The notes below the pieces were generated by a model. The model had not been told where the DNA came from. It saw nothing but the letters and a program-made list of their open reading frames with translations, and searched no databases. Positions 1 to 5,439 of a stretch of 7,288 nt of DNA are shown piece by piece; positions within the stretch are counted from its first letter, which is position 1; each line of letters opens with the position of its first letter. The position numbers were made by a program, and so were the translations under genes. The stretch is taken from assembly GCA_938022345.1 (NCBI GenBank), contig CALIEP010000077.1, positions 1-7,288 of the forward strand. Direction: 5' to 3'. Source of the stretch: an uncultured Actinomyces sp. (GTDB taxonomy: Bacteria; Actinomycetota; Actinomycetes; Actinomycetales; Actinomycetaceae).

Positions 1-66
1 TTGGCCTCGTAACCCCATACTGAAGCGGCCACAGCCTCGCCCACGCCCTGCGATCCCAACATCAAT
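1..66. other. Left-edge region upstream of nagB, content unresolved
   Basis: This short stretch could hold the last codons of an upstream gene, but I cannot identify one. On the plus strand, one frame ends with a TAA at 10-12 (residues LAS) and another with a TGA at 21-23 (residues GLVTPY). On the minus strand, a frame stays open from an ATG at 62 to the left edge, but it lacks a Shine-Dalgarno and would have to start inside the nagB leader. nagA often sits beside nagB in actinobacteria, but nothing here proves it. No clear promoter for nagB is visible. Confidence 0.3.
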
Positions 67-72
67 GAGGAG
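67..72 (+). promoter_or_regulatory. Ribosome binding site of nagB
   Basis: GAGGAG lies 5 nt before the ATG at 78. It is a strong Shine-Dalgarno and supports that start over any downstream ATG. It contrasts with DUF3039, pncB, clpS and murI, which lack a well-placed one. Confidence 0.85.
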
Positions 73-77
73 TTTCA

Positions 78-851
78 ATGCGGATTGCCATCCTGCCCAC
101 CCCCGAAGATATTGCCGTCGTCGCAGCCGACCGCATCCAACAGCTCCTCGCGCGCAAGCCCGCCGCTGTTCTCGGCCTCGCAACGGGATCGACCCCTCTT
201 CCTCTCTACGACGAACTGACAAAGCGCTGCGAAGCAGGCCAAATCTCCTTCGCCCAGACCCAGTCCTTCAATCTCGACGAATACGTTGGCCTGCCCGAAG
301 ACCATCCTGAGGGTTACGCGAACTTCATTCACCGTTTCCTCGTTGATCGCGTTGATTTCCCCAAGGGTGCGGCACACGGCCCCAACGTCTGGACCGGTGA
401 CAATGACCAGGCCGCGGCTGACTACGACAAGGCAATTCGCGATGCCGGCGGCATTGACCTCCAGATCCTTGGGATCGGTGCAGACGGACATATCGGCTTC
501 AATGAGCCCGGTGGGTCCTTCGCCTCGCGTACTCACGTCGATGTTCTTACTGAACAGACTCGCCGCGACAACGCGCGCTTCTTCGACGGAGACATCACCA
601 AGGTTCCGACCCACTGCATCACCCAGGGCCTAGGAACCATCATGGAATCCGGAGAAGCACTCCTGATTGCCACCGGCGCGGGTAAGGCAGAGGCCGTTCG
701 TCAGCTGGTCGAAGGTGCGATTTCTGCACGCTGGCCTGCGACGATCCTCCAGATGCACCCCAACGCGGTCGTCCTTCTGGACGAAGACGCAGCAGTCGGA
801 CTGGAACTGGCCGATTTCTACCGCGAGGTCTGGGCTAAGCACCAAGCGTAA
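78..851 (+). CDS. nagB: Glucosamine-6-phosphate deaminase NagB
   Basis: The enzyme converts glucosamine 6-phosphate to fructose 6-phosphate and ammonia in the cytoplasm, feeding GlcNAc and glucosamine carbon into glycolysis. The 257-residue protein is close to the usual family length. Visible motifs are the phosphate-binding loop LGLATGSTPLPLY (32-44), FNLDEYVGL with D67, and GIGADGHIGFNEPG with D136, H138 and E143. These match E. coli D72, D141, H143 and E148, the catalytic set. SRTHVDVLT (150-158) follows, but the positions that bind the allosteric activator in E. coli (R158, K160, T161) are H153, D155 and V156 here, so allosteric control by GlcNAc-6-phosphate is probably absent (inference). 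The start is ATG 78 with GAGGAG 5 nt upstream. The gene appears to be the last of its transcript because a hairpin follows 12 nt after the stop. Confidence 0.97.
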   Translation: MRIAILPTPEDIAVVAADRIQQLLARKPAAVLGLATGSTPLPLYDELTKRCEAGQISFAQTQSFNLDEYVGLPEDHPEGYANFIHRFLVDRVDFPKGAAHGPNVWTGDNDQAAADYDKAIRDAGGIDLQILGIGADGHIGFNEPGGSFASRTHVDVLTEQTRRDNARFFDGDITKVPTHCITQGLGTIMESGEALLIATGAGKAEAVRQLVEGAISARWPATILQMHPNAVVLLDEDAAVGLELADFYREVWAKHQA

Positions 852-863
852 TTCCTGTATTCG

Positions 864-895
864 CGGCCGTTTCTGATCCACATCGGAAGCGGCCG
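864..895 (+). terminator. Hairpin after nagB, candidate terminator
   Basis: The arms at 864-877 and 882-895 form a 14-bp stem, including two G-U pairs, around the loop CCAC. The stem begins 12 nt after the nagB stop. There is no U tract, so if it terminates transcription it does so as an actinobacterial-type U-poor hairpin. It ends 5 nt before the -10 box of the next gene and covers the place where a -35 element would sit. Confidence 0.6.
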
Positions 896-900
896 AGTCC

Positions 901-906
901 TACAAT
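901..906 (+). promoter_or_regulatory. Probable -10 box of a leaderless DUF3039 promoter
   Basis: TACAAT matches the TANNNT -10 consensus closely and ends 7 nt before the ATG at 914. Transcription would therefore begin at or next to the start codon. The AGGGGA between them is too close to the ATG to act as a normal Shine-Dalgarno. No convincing -35 hexamer is seen about 17 nt upstream, where the nagB hairpin lies. Confidence 0.6.
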
Positions 907-913
907 AGGGGAC

Positions 914-1249
914 ATGTCTTTTCTTGATGAACCCCAGGGACCTTCCGCGCCTCAAGGCCCGCAAACCCAGTCGTCGACAGGCTTGCTTGAGCGCACCGAG
1001 GTTGAACAAGAGAAAAGCCCCGGAGATGGCGAGCGCTTCGCACACTTTGGCCGCCGTGATAAGGCCGACTCCTCAATGATTACCGGCCAGCCGGTCGTTG
1101 CCCTGTGCGGAAAAGTCTGGATCCCCACTCGAGATGCCTCGAAATACCCCGTCTGCCCGACGTGCAAGGAATTGCGTGATTCCATGGGTAAGAACGGCAG
1201 GAATTGGCCATTTTCTGATGGGAACGGCCAGGGGGGTTCCGCGGAGTGA
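914..1249 (+). CDS. DUF3039 family protein, putative zinc-site protein
   Basis: This 111-residue cytoplasmic protein has no known function. I recognise the actinobacterial DUF3039 signature: GDGERFAHFGRRDKA (37-51), then TGQPVVALCGKVWIP (57-71) and YPVCPTCKE (78-86). H44, C65, C81 and C84 are well placed to bind one zinc ion, as in a small zinc ribbon; that is inferred from spacing. The first 36 residues are rich in Pro, Gln and Ser and look disordered, as does the Gly/Asn-rich tail after residue 90. No signal peptide or membrane segment is present. The start at 914 is supported by the TACAAT box 7 nt upstream, suggesting a leaderless mRNA. The stop TGA overlaps the GTG start of the helicase gene, so the two proteins are probably co-translated and may work together. 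Confidence 0.88.
   Translation: MSFLDEPQGPSAPQGPQTQSSTGLLERTEVEQEKSPGDGERFAHFGRRDKADSSMITGQPVVALCGKVWIPTRDASKYPVCPTCKELRDSMGKNGRNWPFSDGNGQGGSAE
1230..1236 (+). promoter_or_regulatory. G-rich ribosome binding site of the helicase gene
   Basis: AGGGGGG lies 9 nt before the GTG at 1246, inside the end of the DUF3039 gene. It sits between the inverted pair GGAAC (1221-1225) and GTTCC (1236-1240), so it could be exposed in the loop of a weak 5-bp hairpin. Its match to the 16S tail is only moderate, and re-initiation by ribosomes ending on DUF3039 may matter more. Confidence 0.5.
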
Positions 1250-3045
1250 GTCCCACTGTGCAGGGGCCATCGCATGTATCTTCTTCCGCAGCCACTTCTC
1301 TTCCTCCTGCTTTCCCACGCCGAGCCCCCTGGGGAACAGCTGGGAGTCTGCGCGCGTGGCAGGCTGCGGCCCTAGAACAATATATGGCGGCTTCGCCACA
1401 AGACTTTCTTGCGGTCGCTACCCCCGGCGCGGGTAAGACAACCTTTGCCCTGCGTATTGCCGTCGAACTTATGGGAGCCGGAGTCGTTGAGAAGGTGACG
1501 ATCGTTTGCCCGACCGAACACCTCAAGAGCCAGTGGGCCGAGGCCGCAGGCCGCGTAGGAATCCACATAGATCCCGCGTTCTCGAACTCTCAAGGCATGG
1601 CGGGTTCGCACTTTGATGGGGTTGCTGTCACCTACGCGCAGGTTGCCTCTAATCCGATGGTCCATGCCGCTCGCACGCGCCTCCACCGCACCTTGGTGAT
1701 CCTTGACGAGATTCACCACGCGGGTGATGCGCTTTCGTGGGGCGATGGCGTTCGTGAAGCCTTTGACGAGGCCACGCGTCGCCTTGCCCTCACCGGTACC
1801 CCTTTCCGCTCCGACACTTCTGCCATTCCTTTTGTGCGCTACGAAGAAGACGAGGAGGGGGTCAAGCGCTCTAAAGCCGACTTCACCTACGGCTATGGCG
1901 ATGCCCTGCGTGACTTCGTTGTCCGTCCGGTGCTCTTCATGTCTTATTCGGGGCAGATGTCGTGGCGAACGAACGCGGGTGACATTTACACCGCGCGTCT
2001 GGGCGAGCCCCTCACCAAAGACCTGATGAAACAAGCCTGGCGAACTGCACTCGATCCGAAGGGAGAGTGGATCAGTGCAGTGCTGCAAGCTGCCGATCAG
2101 CGTTTGGAGGAAGTGCGACGGCAGGTTCCCGACGCTGGCGGTTTGGTGATTGCGGCTGATCAGGATAAAGCCCGTGCATACGCGCGCCAACTACGAGCAA
2201 TTACGGGGCAACGTCCAACCGTTGTCCTCTCCGACGACGCTGACGCATCTGAGCGCATCGACGAATTCCGTCAATCAACCGATAAATGGATGGTTGCGGT
2301 GCGCATGGTCTCCGAAGGGGTGGACGTTCCGCGCCTGAGTGTTGGGGTGTACGCAACCAACGCCTCGACTTCTCTTTTCTTTGCGCAGGCGGTTGGGCGT
2401 TTTGTGCGCGCCAGGCGCCGAGGCGAAACCGCGACGGTGTTCATTCCTTCCGTTCTTCCCTTGCTGAATTTGGCCGGGGAGATGGAAGTTCAGCGCGATC
2501 ATGCACTCAACCGGCCTCCCTCGAAAGAGGGGGACATGTGGAATCCCGAAGACGCCATGGTTGCTCAGGCGAATAAGAGTGAGAGCGCCTCGAGTGACCT
2601 TCTCAATCAATTCGAGGCCTTGGGTGCGGATGCGCAATTTGATTCCGTGCTTTTTGATGGTGCTGCATGGGGGACCGAGGCCGATGTGGGTTCTGTCGAG
2701 GAACAAGAATATTTGGGAATTCCAGGCCTCCTAGAACCTGAACAAGTGACCACTCTGCTTCGAGCACGCCAAGAAGAACAGCTGGCGACTCAGCGACGTG
2801 AAGCGAGTGCACGGCGGGCACGTGAAGAAAATGCCAATATCCCTGCACACCGACTGCGAGCAGCTAAGCGCAAGGAGCTTTCTCGCTTGGTGTCCTCATG
2901 GTCGAGGCGTTCTGGACAACCTCACGCAAGTATTCACGCAGAACTGCGACGTAGAGCTGGCGGACCAGAAGTTGCCCAAGCAACAACAGAGCAGATCGAA
3001 GCCCGCATTGCTCTATTGCGTGAGTGGTTTGTCGGCCGCGGGTAG
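1246..3045 (+). CDS. SF2 DEAD/DEAH-box helicase, DUF3039-linked type
   Basis: This is a 599-residue ATP-dependent superfamily 2 helicase or translocase of unknown substrate. After a disordered first 30 residues come LRAWQ (35-39), Walker A ATPGAGKTT (58-66), the DEIHH box (154-158), motif III LTGTPFRS (from 182), motif V SEGVDVPRL (356-364) and motif VI QAVGRFVRARR (381-391). All core motifs are intact, so ATPase activity is expected. The layout resembles the UvsW/RecG-like and type III restriction relatives rather than RNA DEAD-box proteins (inference). Residues about 498-535 are Glu/Arg/Gln-rich and probably a long helix or coiled coil. The last 55 residues contain the motif GQPHASIHAELRRRAGGP (557-574), which looks like a dedicated C-terminal helical domain. 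GTG 1246 is chosen because it overlaps the DUF3039 stop (GTGA) and has AGGGGGG upstream. No nuclease domain is visible. Confidence 0.92.
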   Translation: MSPTVQGPSHVSSSAATSLPPAFPRRAPWGTAGSLRAWQAAALEQYMAASPQDFLAVATPGAGKTTFALRIAVELMGAGVVEKVTIVCPTEHLKSQWAEAAGRVGIHIDPAFSNSQGMAGSHFDGVAVTYAQVASNPMVHAARTRLHRTLVILDEIHHAGDALSWGDGVREAFDEATRRLALTGTPFRSDTSAIPFVRYEEDEEGVKRSKADFTYGYGDALRDFVVRPVLFMSYSGQMSWRTNAGDIYTARLGEPLTKDLMKQAWRTALDPKGEWISAVLQAADQRLEEVRRQVPDAGGLVIAADQDKARAYARQLRAITGQRPTVVLSDDADASERIDEFRQSTDKWMVAVRMVSEGVDVPRLSVGVYATNASTSLFFAQAVGRFVRARRRGETATVFIPSVLPLLNLAGEMEVQRDHALNRPPSKEGDMWNPEDAMVAQANKSESASSDLLNQFEALGADAQFDSVLFDGAAWGTEADVGSVEEQEYLGIPGLLEPEQVTTLLRARQEEQLATQRREASARRAREENANIPAHRLRAAKRKELSRLVSSWSRRSGQPHASIHAELRRRAGGPEVAQATTEQIEARIALLREWFVGRG

Positions 3046-3081
3046 GAGTTTATTCAAGGTTGGTTAACTGAGGGACGATAT

Positions 3082-3131
3082 ACGGCTGTGGGGGCTGCGG
3101 TGAAAGGAATCACCGCAGCCCCCACAGCCGT
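3082..3131. terminator. Perfect 22-bp stem-loop, bidirectional terminator
   Basis: Arms 3082-3103 and 3110-3131 are fully complementary over 22 bp, with the 6-nt loop AAGGAA. The hairpin lies between convergent genes, 36 nt after the helicase stop and 16 nt after the pncB stop on the other strand, so it can serve both. Neither flank has a real U tract. The stem is very GC-rich, with a run of five G pairs in the middle. The rest of the 3046-3147 gap shows nothing else recognisable. Confidence 0.85.
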
Positions 3132-3147
3132 TAATAGCGTTGAGCGC

Positions 3148-4479
3148 TCAGATGTAACGCGTTGGAATTGCAGGTTCGCCTTCCGACAAACGCCATGCTT
3201 GGTAAGGAAGCTCATTGCGCGAGCGCAGGTGATGTGCCTGGGCCTCGGACAGTGCCTGAGAGCTCCACGCTTCGCTTTGGATTTCTCCATCGACGATCAG
3301 TGGAACTTGGAGGGGACGGGCGCCATTTTCTTCGAAGAAAGCAGCAGCCTCTTCAGCGCTTCCGGTGAACAGGATTTCTTCGCTGGCGTAGCCGTCCTCG
3401 TCGTAAAGGCGACCCGCATACTTCTTACCGGCGACGGTGTTTTTCGAAGCAGACTTCTTCGCAACACCCACCATATTTCCGTCATTGTCTTCGCGGGATA
3501 CGAGCTTGTATACGAGGGCTGCGGTGGGGACGCCGGAACCGGTAATCAGACGTGTGCCAACACCGTAAGAATCGACGGGAGCGGCTCCCAAAGCTGCAAT
3601 GGCGTACTCGTCGAGATCGGAAGTCACGGTGATCTTCGTGGAGGTCGCACCGAGCGCATCCAGTTGTCCGCGCACCGTAAATGCCTGAGCAACGAGGTCA
3701 CCGCTATCCAAACGCACAGCGCCCAGCTCTCCGCCTGCAGCACGCGCGGCCTCGACGGCGGTCTTCACGCCCTCGGTGACGTTGTATGTATCAACCAGAA
3801 GAGTTGTATTCGGTCCAAGGGAGGCGATCTGAGCGTCGAATGCTTGGCGTTCGCTGTCGTGAAGCAGGGTGAACGCGTGATCGGCAGTACCGATCACCGG
3901 GATGCCGTAGCGCTTGCCGGCCTCGAGATCTGAAGTGCCTGCAAAACCGCCGATAACGGAGGCGCGTGCTGCAGAGACAGCTGCGCGCTCGTGGCCTCGG
4001 CGTGCACCCATGTCCAAGCAGGGGCGTCCGTGCGCGGCAATTGTCATACGTGAAGCAGCGGAGGCGACTGCGCAATCGTAGTTGTAGATCGACAGAAGAA
4101 GGGTTTCCAGAAGGGTACACTCGGCGAAGGTGCCTTCAACGGTGAGCAGGGGAGAGCCCGGGAAATAGCACTCTCCTTCGGCATAGCCTGAAATATTTCC
4201 GCGGAAACGGAAGGTCGACAAATACTCCAGAGCTGTATCAGAGACAACCTTCTTTTCGGCCAACCACTGGATTTGCTCAGGGGAAAACTCAAAGCGCTCC
4301 ATGGCCTCGAGAACGCGACCGGTCCCCGCAACGACACCGAATCGGCGGGTAGCGGGAAGACGTCGACCAAAGAGCTCGAAGACGCAGTGTCGATTCGCGG
4401 TACCCGACTTCATGGCGGCGTCGAGCATGGTCAATTCGTACATATCCGTCAGAAGCGACGTTTCAAATGATGCTGGCAT
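3148..4479 (-). CDS. pncB: Nicotinate phosphoribosyltransferase
   Basis: The enzyme joins nicotinate and PRPP, with ATP hydrolysis, to give nicotinate mononucleotide in the Preiss-Handler NAD salvage pathway. The 443-residue length fits actinobacterial PncB. Visible motifs are LLTDMYELTM near the N-terminus (9-18), DMGARRGHERAA (156-167), GGFAGTSDLEAG (177-188), and GTADHAFTLLHD (197-208) with H201 at the position of the histidine phosphorylated during catalysis. The phosphate/ribose-binding LDSGDL and YGVGTRLITG segments follow. The gene is divergent from clpS, as pncB1 (Rv1330c) is from clpS (Rv1331) in M. tuberculosis. The start at 4479 leaves no room for an obvious Shine-Dalgarno. A TAAATT box 6 nt before the ATG suggests a leaderless transcript. 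No truncation or odd residue is apparent. Confidence 0.97.
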   Translation of the reverse strand: MPASFETSLLTDMYELTMLDAAMKSGTANRHCVFELFGRRLPATRRFGVVAGTGRVLEAMERFEFSPEQIQWLAEKKVVSDTALEYLSTFRFRGNISGYAEGECYFPGSPLLTVEGTFAECTLLETLLLSIYNYDCAVASAASRMTIAAHGRPCLDMGARRGHERAAVSAARASVIGGFAGTSDLEAGKRYGIPVIGTADHAFTLLHDSERQAFDAQIASLGPNTTLLVDTYNVTEGVKTAVEAARAAGGELGAVRLDSGDLVAQAFTVRGQLDALGATSTKITVTSDLDEYAIAALGAAPVDSYGVGTRLITGSGVPTAALVYKLVSREDNDGNMVGVAKKSASKNTVAGKKYAGRLYDEDGYASEEILFTGSAEEAAAFFEENGARPLQVPLIVDGEIQSEAWSSQALSEAQAHHLRSRNELPYQAWRLSEGEPAIPTRYI

Positions 4480-4485
4480 ATCTCA

Positions 4486-4491
4486 AATTTA
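4486..4491 (-). promoter_or_regulatory. Possible -10 box of a leaderless pncB promoter
   Basis: Read on the minus strand, TAAATT ends 6 nt before the pncB ATG, and no Shine-Dalgarno is present. A TTGCAC that could be a -35 is 20 nt further upstream, which is too far for a standard spacer. The assignment rests mainly on position. Confidence 0.42.
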
Positions 4492-4532
4492 ATCGCTAAT
4501 GGTGGAAAAATGTGCAAGAAATTCCAAAAGTG

Positions 4533-4561
4533 CAGACAGGAAGGCATTTCCTGCGTAGGCT
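4533..4561 (+). promoter_or_regulatory. Probable clpS promoter, leaderless type
   Basis: CAGACA (4533-4538) shares four bases with the TTGACA -35 consensus. TAGGCT (4556-4561) fits TANNNT after a 17-nt spacer. The -10 ends 6 nt before the clpS ATG at 4568, so transcription should start at that codon. No Shine-Dalgarno precedes it. The spacer contains the dyad at 4537-4553. Confidence 0.58.
4537..4553. promoter_or_regulatory. Inverted repeat inside the clpS promoter, operator candidate
   Basis: CAGGAA-GGCAT-TTCCTG is a perfect 6-bp dyad with a 5-nt centre. It overlaps the last bases of the -35 and fills most of the spacer of the predicted clpS promoter, in the 88-bp region shared with divergent pncB. 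A repressor bound there would block clpS transcription. I do not recognise the motif as a known regulator site. Confidence 0.35.
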
Positions 4562-4567
4562 TAAGAC

Positions 4568-4858
4568 ATGTCGGGCGTTCCTATGACCGAGAAAAATCCC
4601 AGTGTCGGGACCGTAAAAGCGTCGGTACCGAGATGGAACCTCATTGTCTGGGATGACCCGATTAACTCATTGGACTACATCGCCGAAGTCCTTCACCGGC
4701 ACTTCGGTTACCCGCGTCCTACGTGCGAAGCACTGACTTTGCAGGTGCACAGTGATGGACAGGCCATCATCGCCACTGGGCTACGTGAACGCGTCGAAGC
4801 AGACCTACAAACACTTCACGATTACGGAGTGCAATCAACATTGGAGCGTGTCACGTGA
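4568..4858 (+). CDS. clpS: ClpS adaptor for ClpAP/ClpCP protease
   Basis: ClpS recognises proteins with destabilising N-terminal residues and hands them to the Clp unfoldase (ClpC in actinobacteria). The 96-residue protein has a flexible N-terminal arm of about 20 residues followed by the core fold: WNLIVWDDPINSLDYI (23-38), HFGYPRPTCEALTLQVH (45-61) and a C-terminal helix with LERV. D29 and D30 of WDDP and H61 correspond to E. coli N34, D35 and H66, which hold the substrate alpha-amino group. Asp at the first of these is also seen in the mycobacterial protein as I recall it. L35 is at the position of the specificity gate residue Met40. ATG 4568 is chosen for its -10 box spacing. ATG 4583 is an alternative that would drop five residues. 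The stop overlaps the DUF2017 start. Confidence 0.94.
   Translation: MSGVPMTEKNPSVGTVKASVPRWNLIVWDDPINSLDYIAEVLHRHFGYPRPTCEALTLQVHSDGQAIIATGLRERVEADLQTLHDYGVQSTLERVT
4843..4846 (+). promoter_or_regulatory. Ribosome binding site of the DUF2017 gene
   Basis: GGAG sits inside the end of clpS, 8 nt before the GTG at 4855. Together with the GTGA overlap it supports that start and translational coupling to clpS. Confidence 0.55.
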
Positions 4859-5430
4859 TCGGCCCTTTTACCGTCTCACGACGGGGGATTAGCGCAGCGA
4901 TCGGAAGGGACTACAACCTTCTGATCCAGCAGCTGATCCACGAAATACTCGTGGTCTTAGACGACCCGGGGGACTTCCCCATGTTCTTATCCGCTGCAAC
5001 AGGACTCGAAAGCGAACGTGCGGCAGCGATTGATCCTGCTCTGGATTTCCTTCTTCCCCCCATGAGCACAGATCCCCAGGAAGCGGCACGCTTGCGTGCA
5101 CTGACCGAAGACACCCTGCGTTCACAAAAATCTGAGCGTCTGCGCACTGTGTGTAACCAACTCAACGATGTGCTGGTTGACGGAACAAACTACCTTGTTC
5201 TGGACGAAGAATCGACCTGGAATTGGCTGGGTGCTCTGACCGATATGCGCCTTGCTTTGGCCGGAGAACTTGGTATTCACGACGATTCAGACCTGATCCG
5301 GATTGAGGAAATCGCTCAGGAAAAACCCGAAGGGACACGCGAGCAAAGCGCTGCCGCGATCTACCTACTGATCACATGGTGGCAAGAGTCACTGCTCAAA
5401 TCTGTGCATCTCCAGGGTGAAGCGAGTTAG
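4855..5430 (+). CDS. DUF2017 family protein, clpS partner gene
   Basis: This 191-residue actinobacterial protein has no established function. The M. tuberculosis counterpart Rv1332, in the same position after clpS, has been annotated as a possible transcriptional regulator, but I see no helix-turn-helix here. The recognisable family features are DPALDFLLPP (60-69), the ALTEDTLRSQKSERLRTV helix, a central WNWLGALTDMRLALAGELG segment and a C-terminal ITWWQESLLKSV helix. It appears all-helical and cytoplasmic. Lack of a signal peptide or membrane segment agrees with that. Its GTG start overlaps the clpS TGA, and murI begins 9 nt after its stop. The fixed pairing with clpS suggests a role in Clp adaptor function or its control, which is inference. 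Confidence 0.88.
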   Translation: MIGPFTVSRRGISAAIGRDYNLLIQQLIHEILVVLDDPGDFPMFLSAATGLESERAAAIDPALDFLLPPMSTDPQEAARLRALTEDTLRSQKSERLRTVCNQLNDVLVDGTNYLVLDEESTWNWLGALTDMRLALAGELGIHDDSDLIRIEEIAQEKPEGTREQSAAAIYLLITWWQESLLKSVHLQGEAS

Positions 5431-5433
5431 TTT
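5428..5433 (+). promoter_or_regulatory. Possible -10 box of a leaderless murI transcript
   Basis: TAGTTT overlaps the DUF2017 stop codon and ends 6 nt before the murI ATG, the same spacing as at clpS and pncB. No Shine-Dalgarno lies near that ATG. No clear -35 is seen, and murI could equally be read from the clpS transcript. Confidence 0.33.
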
Positions 5434-5439
5434 CATTGT

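Noticed and set aside
1..62. Minus-strand gene start diverging from nagB
   Set aside because: The open frame from the ATG at 62 has no ribosome binding site or promoter, and only about 20 codons are visible, too few to judge.
75..614. 179-codon minus-strand open frame opposite nagB
   Set aside because: It is a shadow of nagB; the plus-strand frame carries every catalytic motif of the deaminase.
1372..2190. 272-codon minus-strand open frame inside the helicase gene
   Set aside because: It is antisense to the helicase core motifs and has no family resemblance; long antisense frames are expected in GC-rich coding DNA.
914..3045. DUF3039-helicase pair as an anti-phage defence module
   Set aside because: No nuclease, methyltransferase, protease or toxin domain is visible and the surroundings are housekeeping genes, so a defence label is unsupported.
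3088..3933. 281-codon plus-strand open frame antisense to pncB
   Set aside because: It begins inside the 22-bp terminator stem, has no ribosome binding site, gives a protein without recognisable motifs, and lies opposite a clear PncB coding sequence.
4480..4567. NAD-related riboswitch or small RNA between pncB and clpS
   Set aside because: The gap is only 88 bp, both genes seem to start without leaders, and no fold beyond the 6-bp dyad is apparent.
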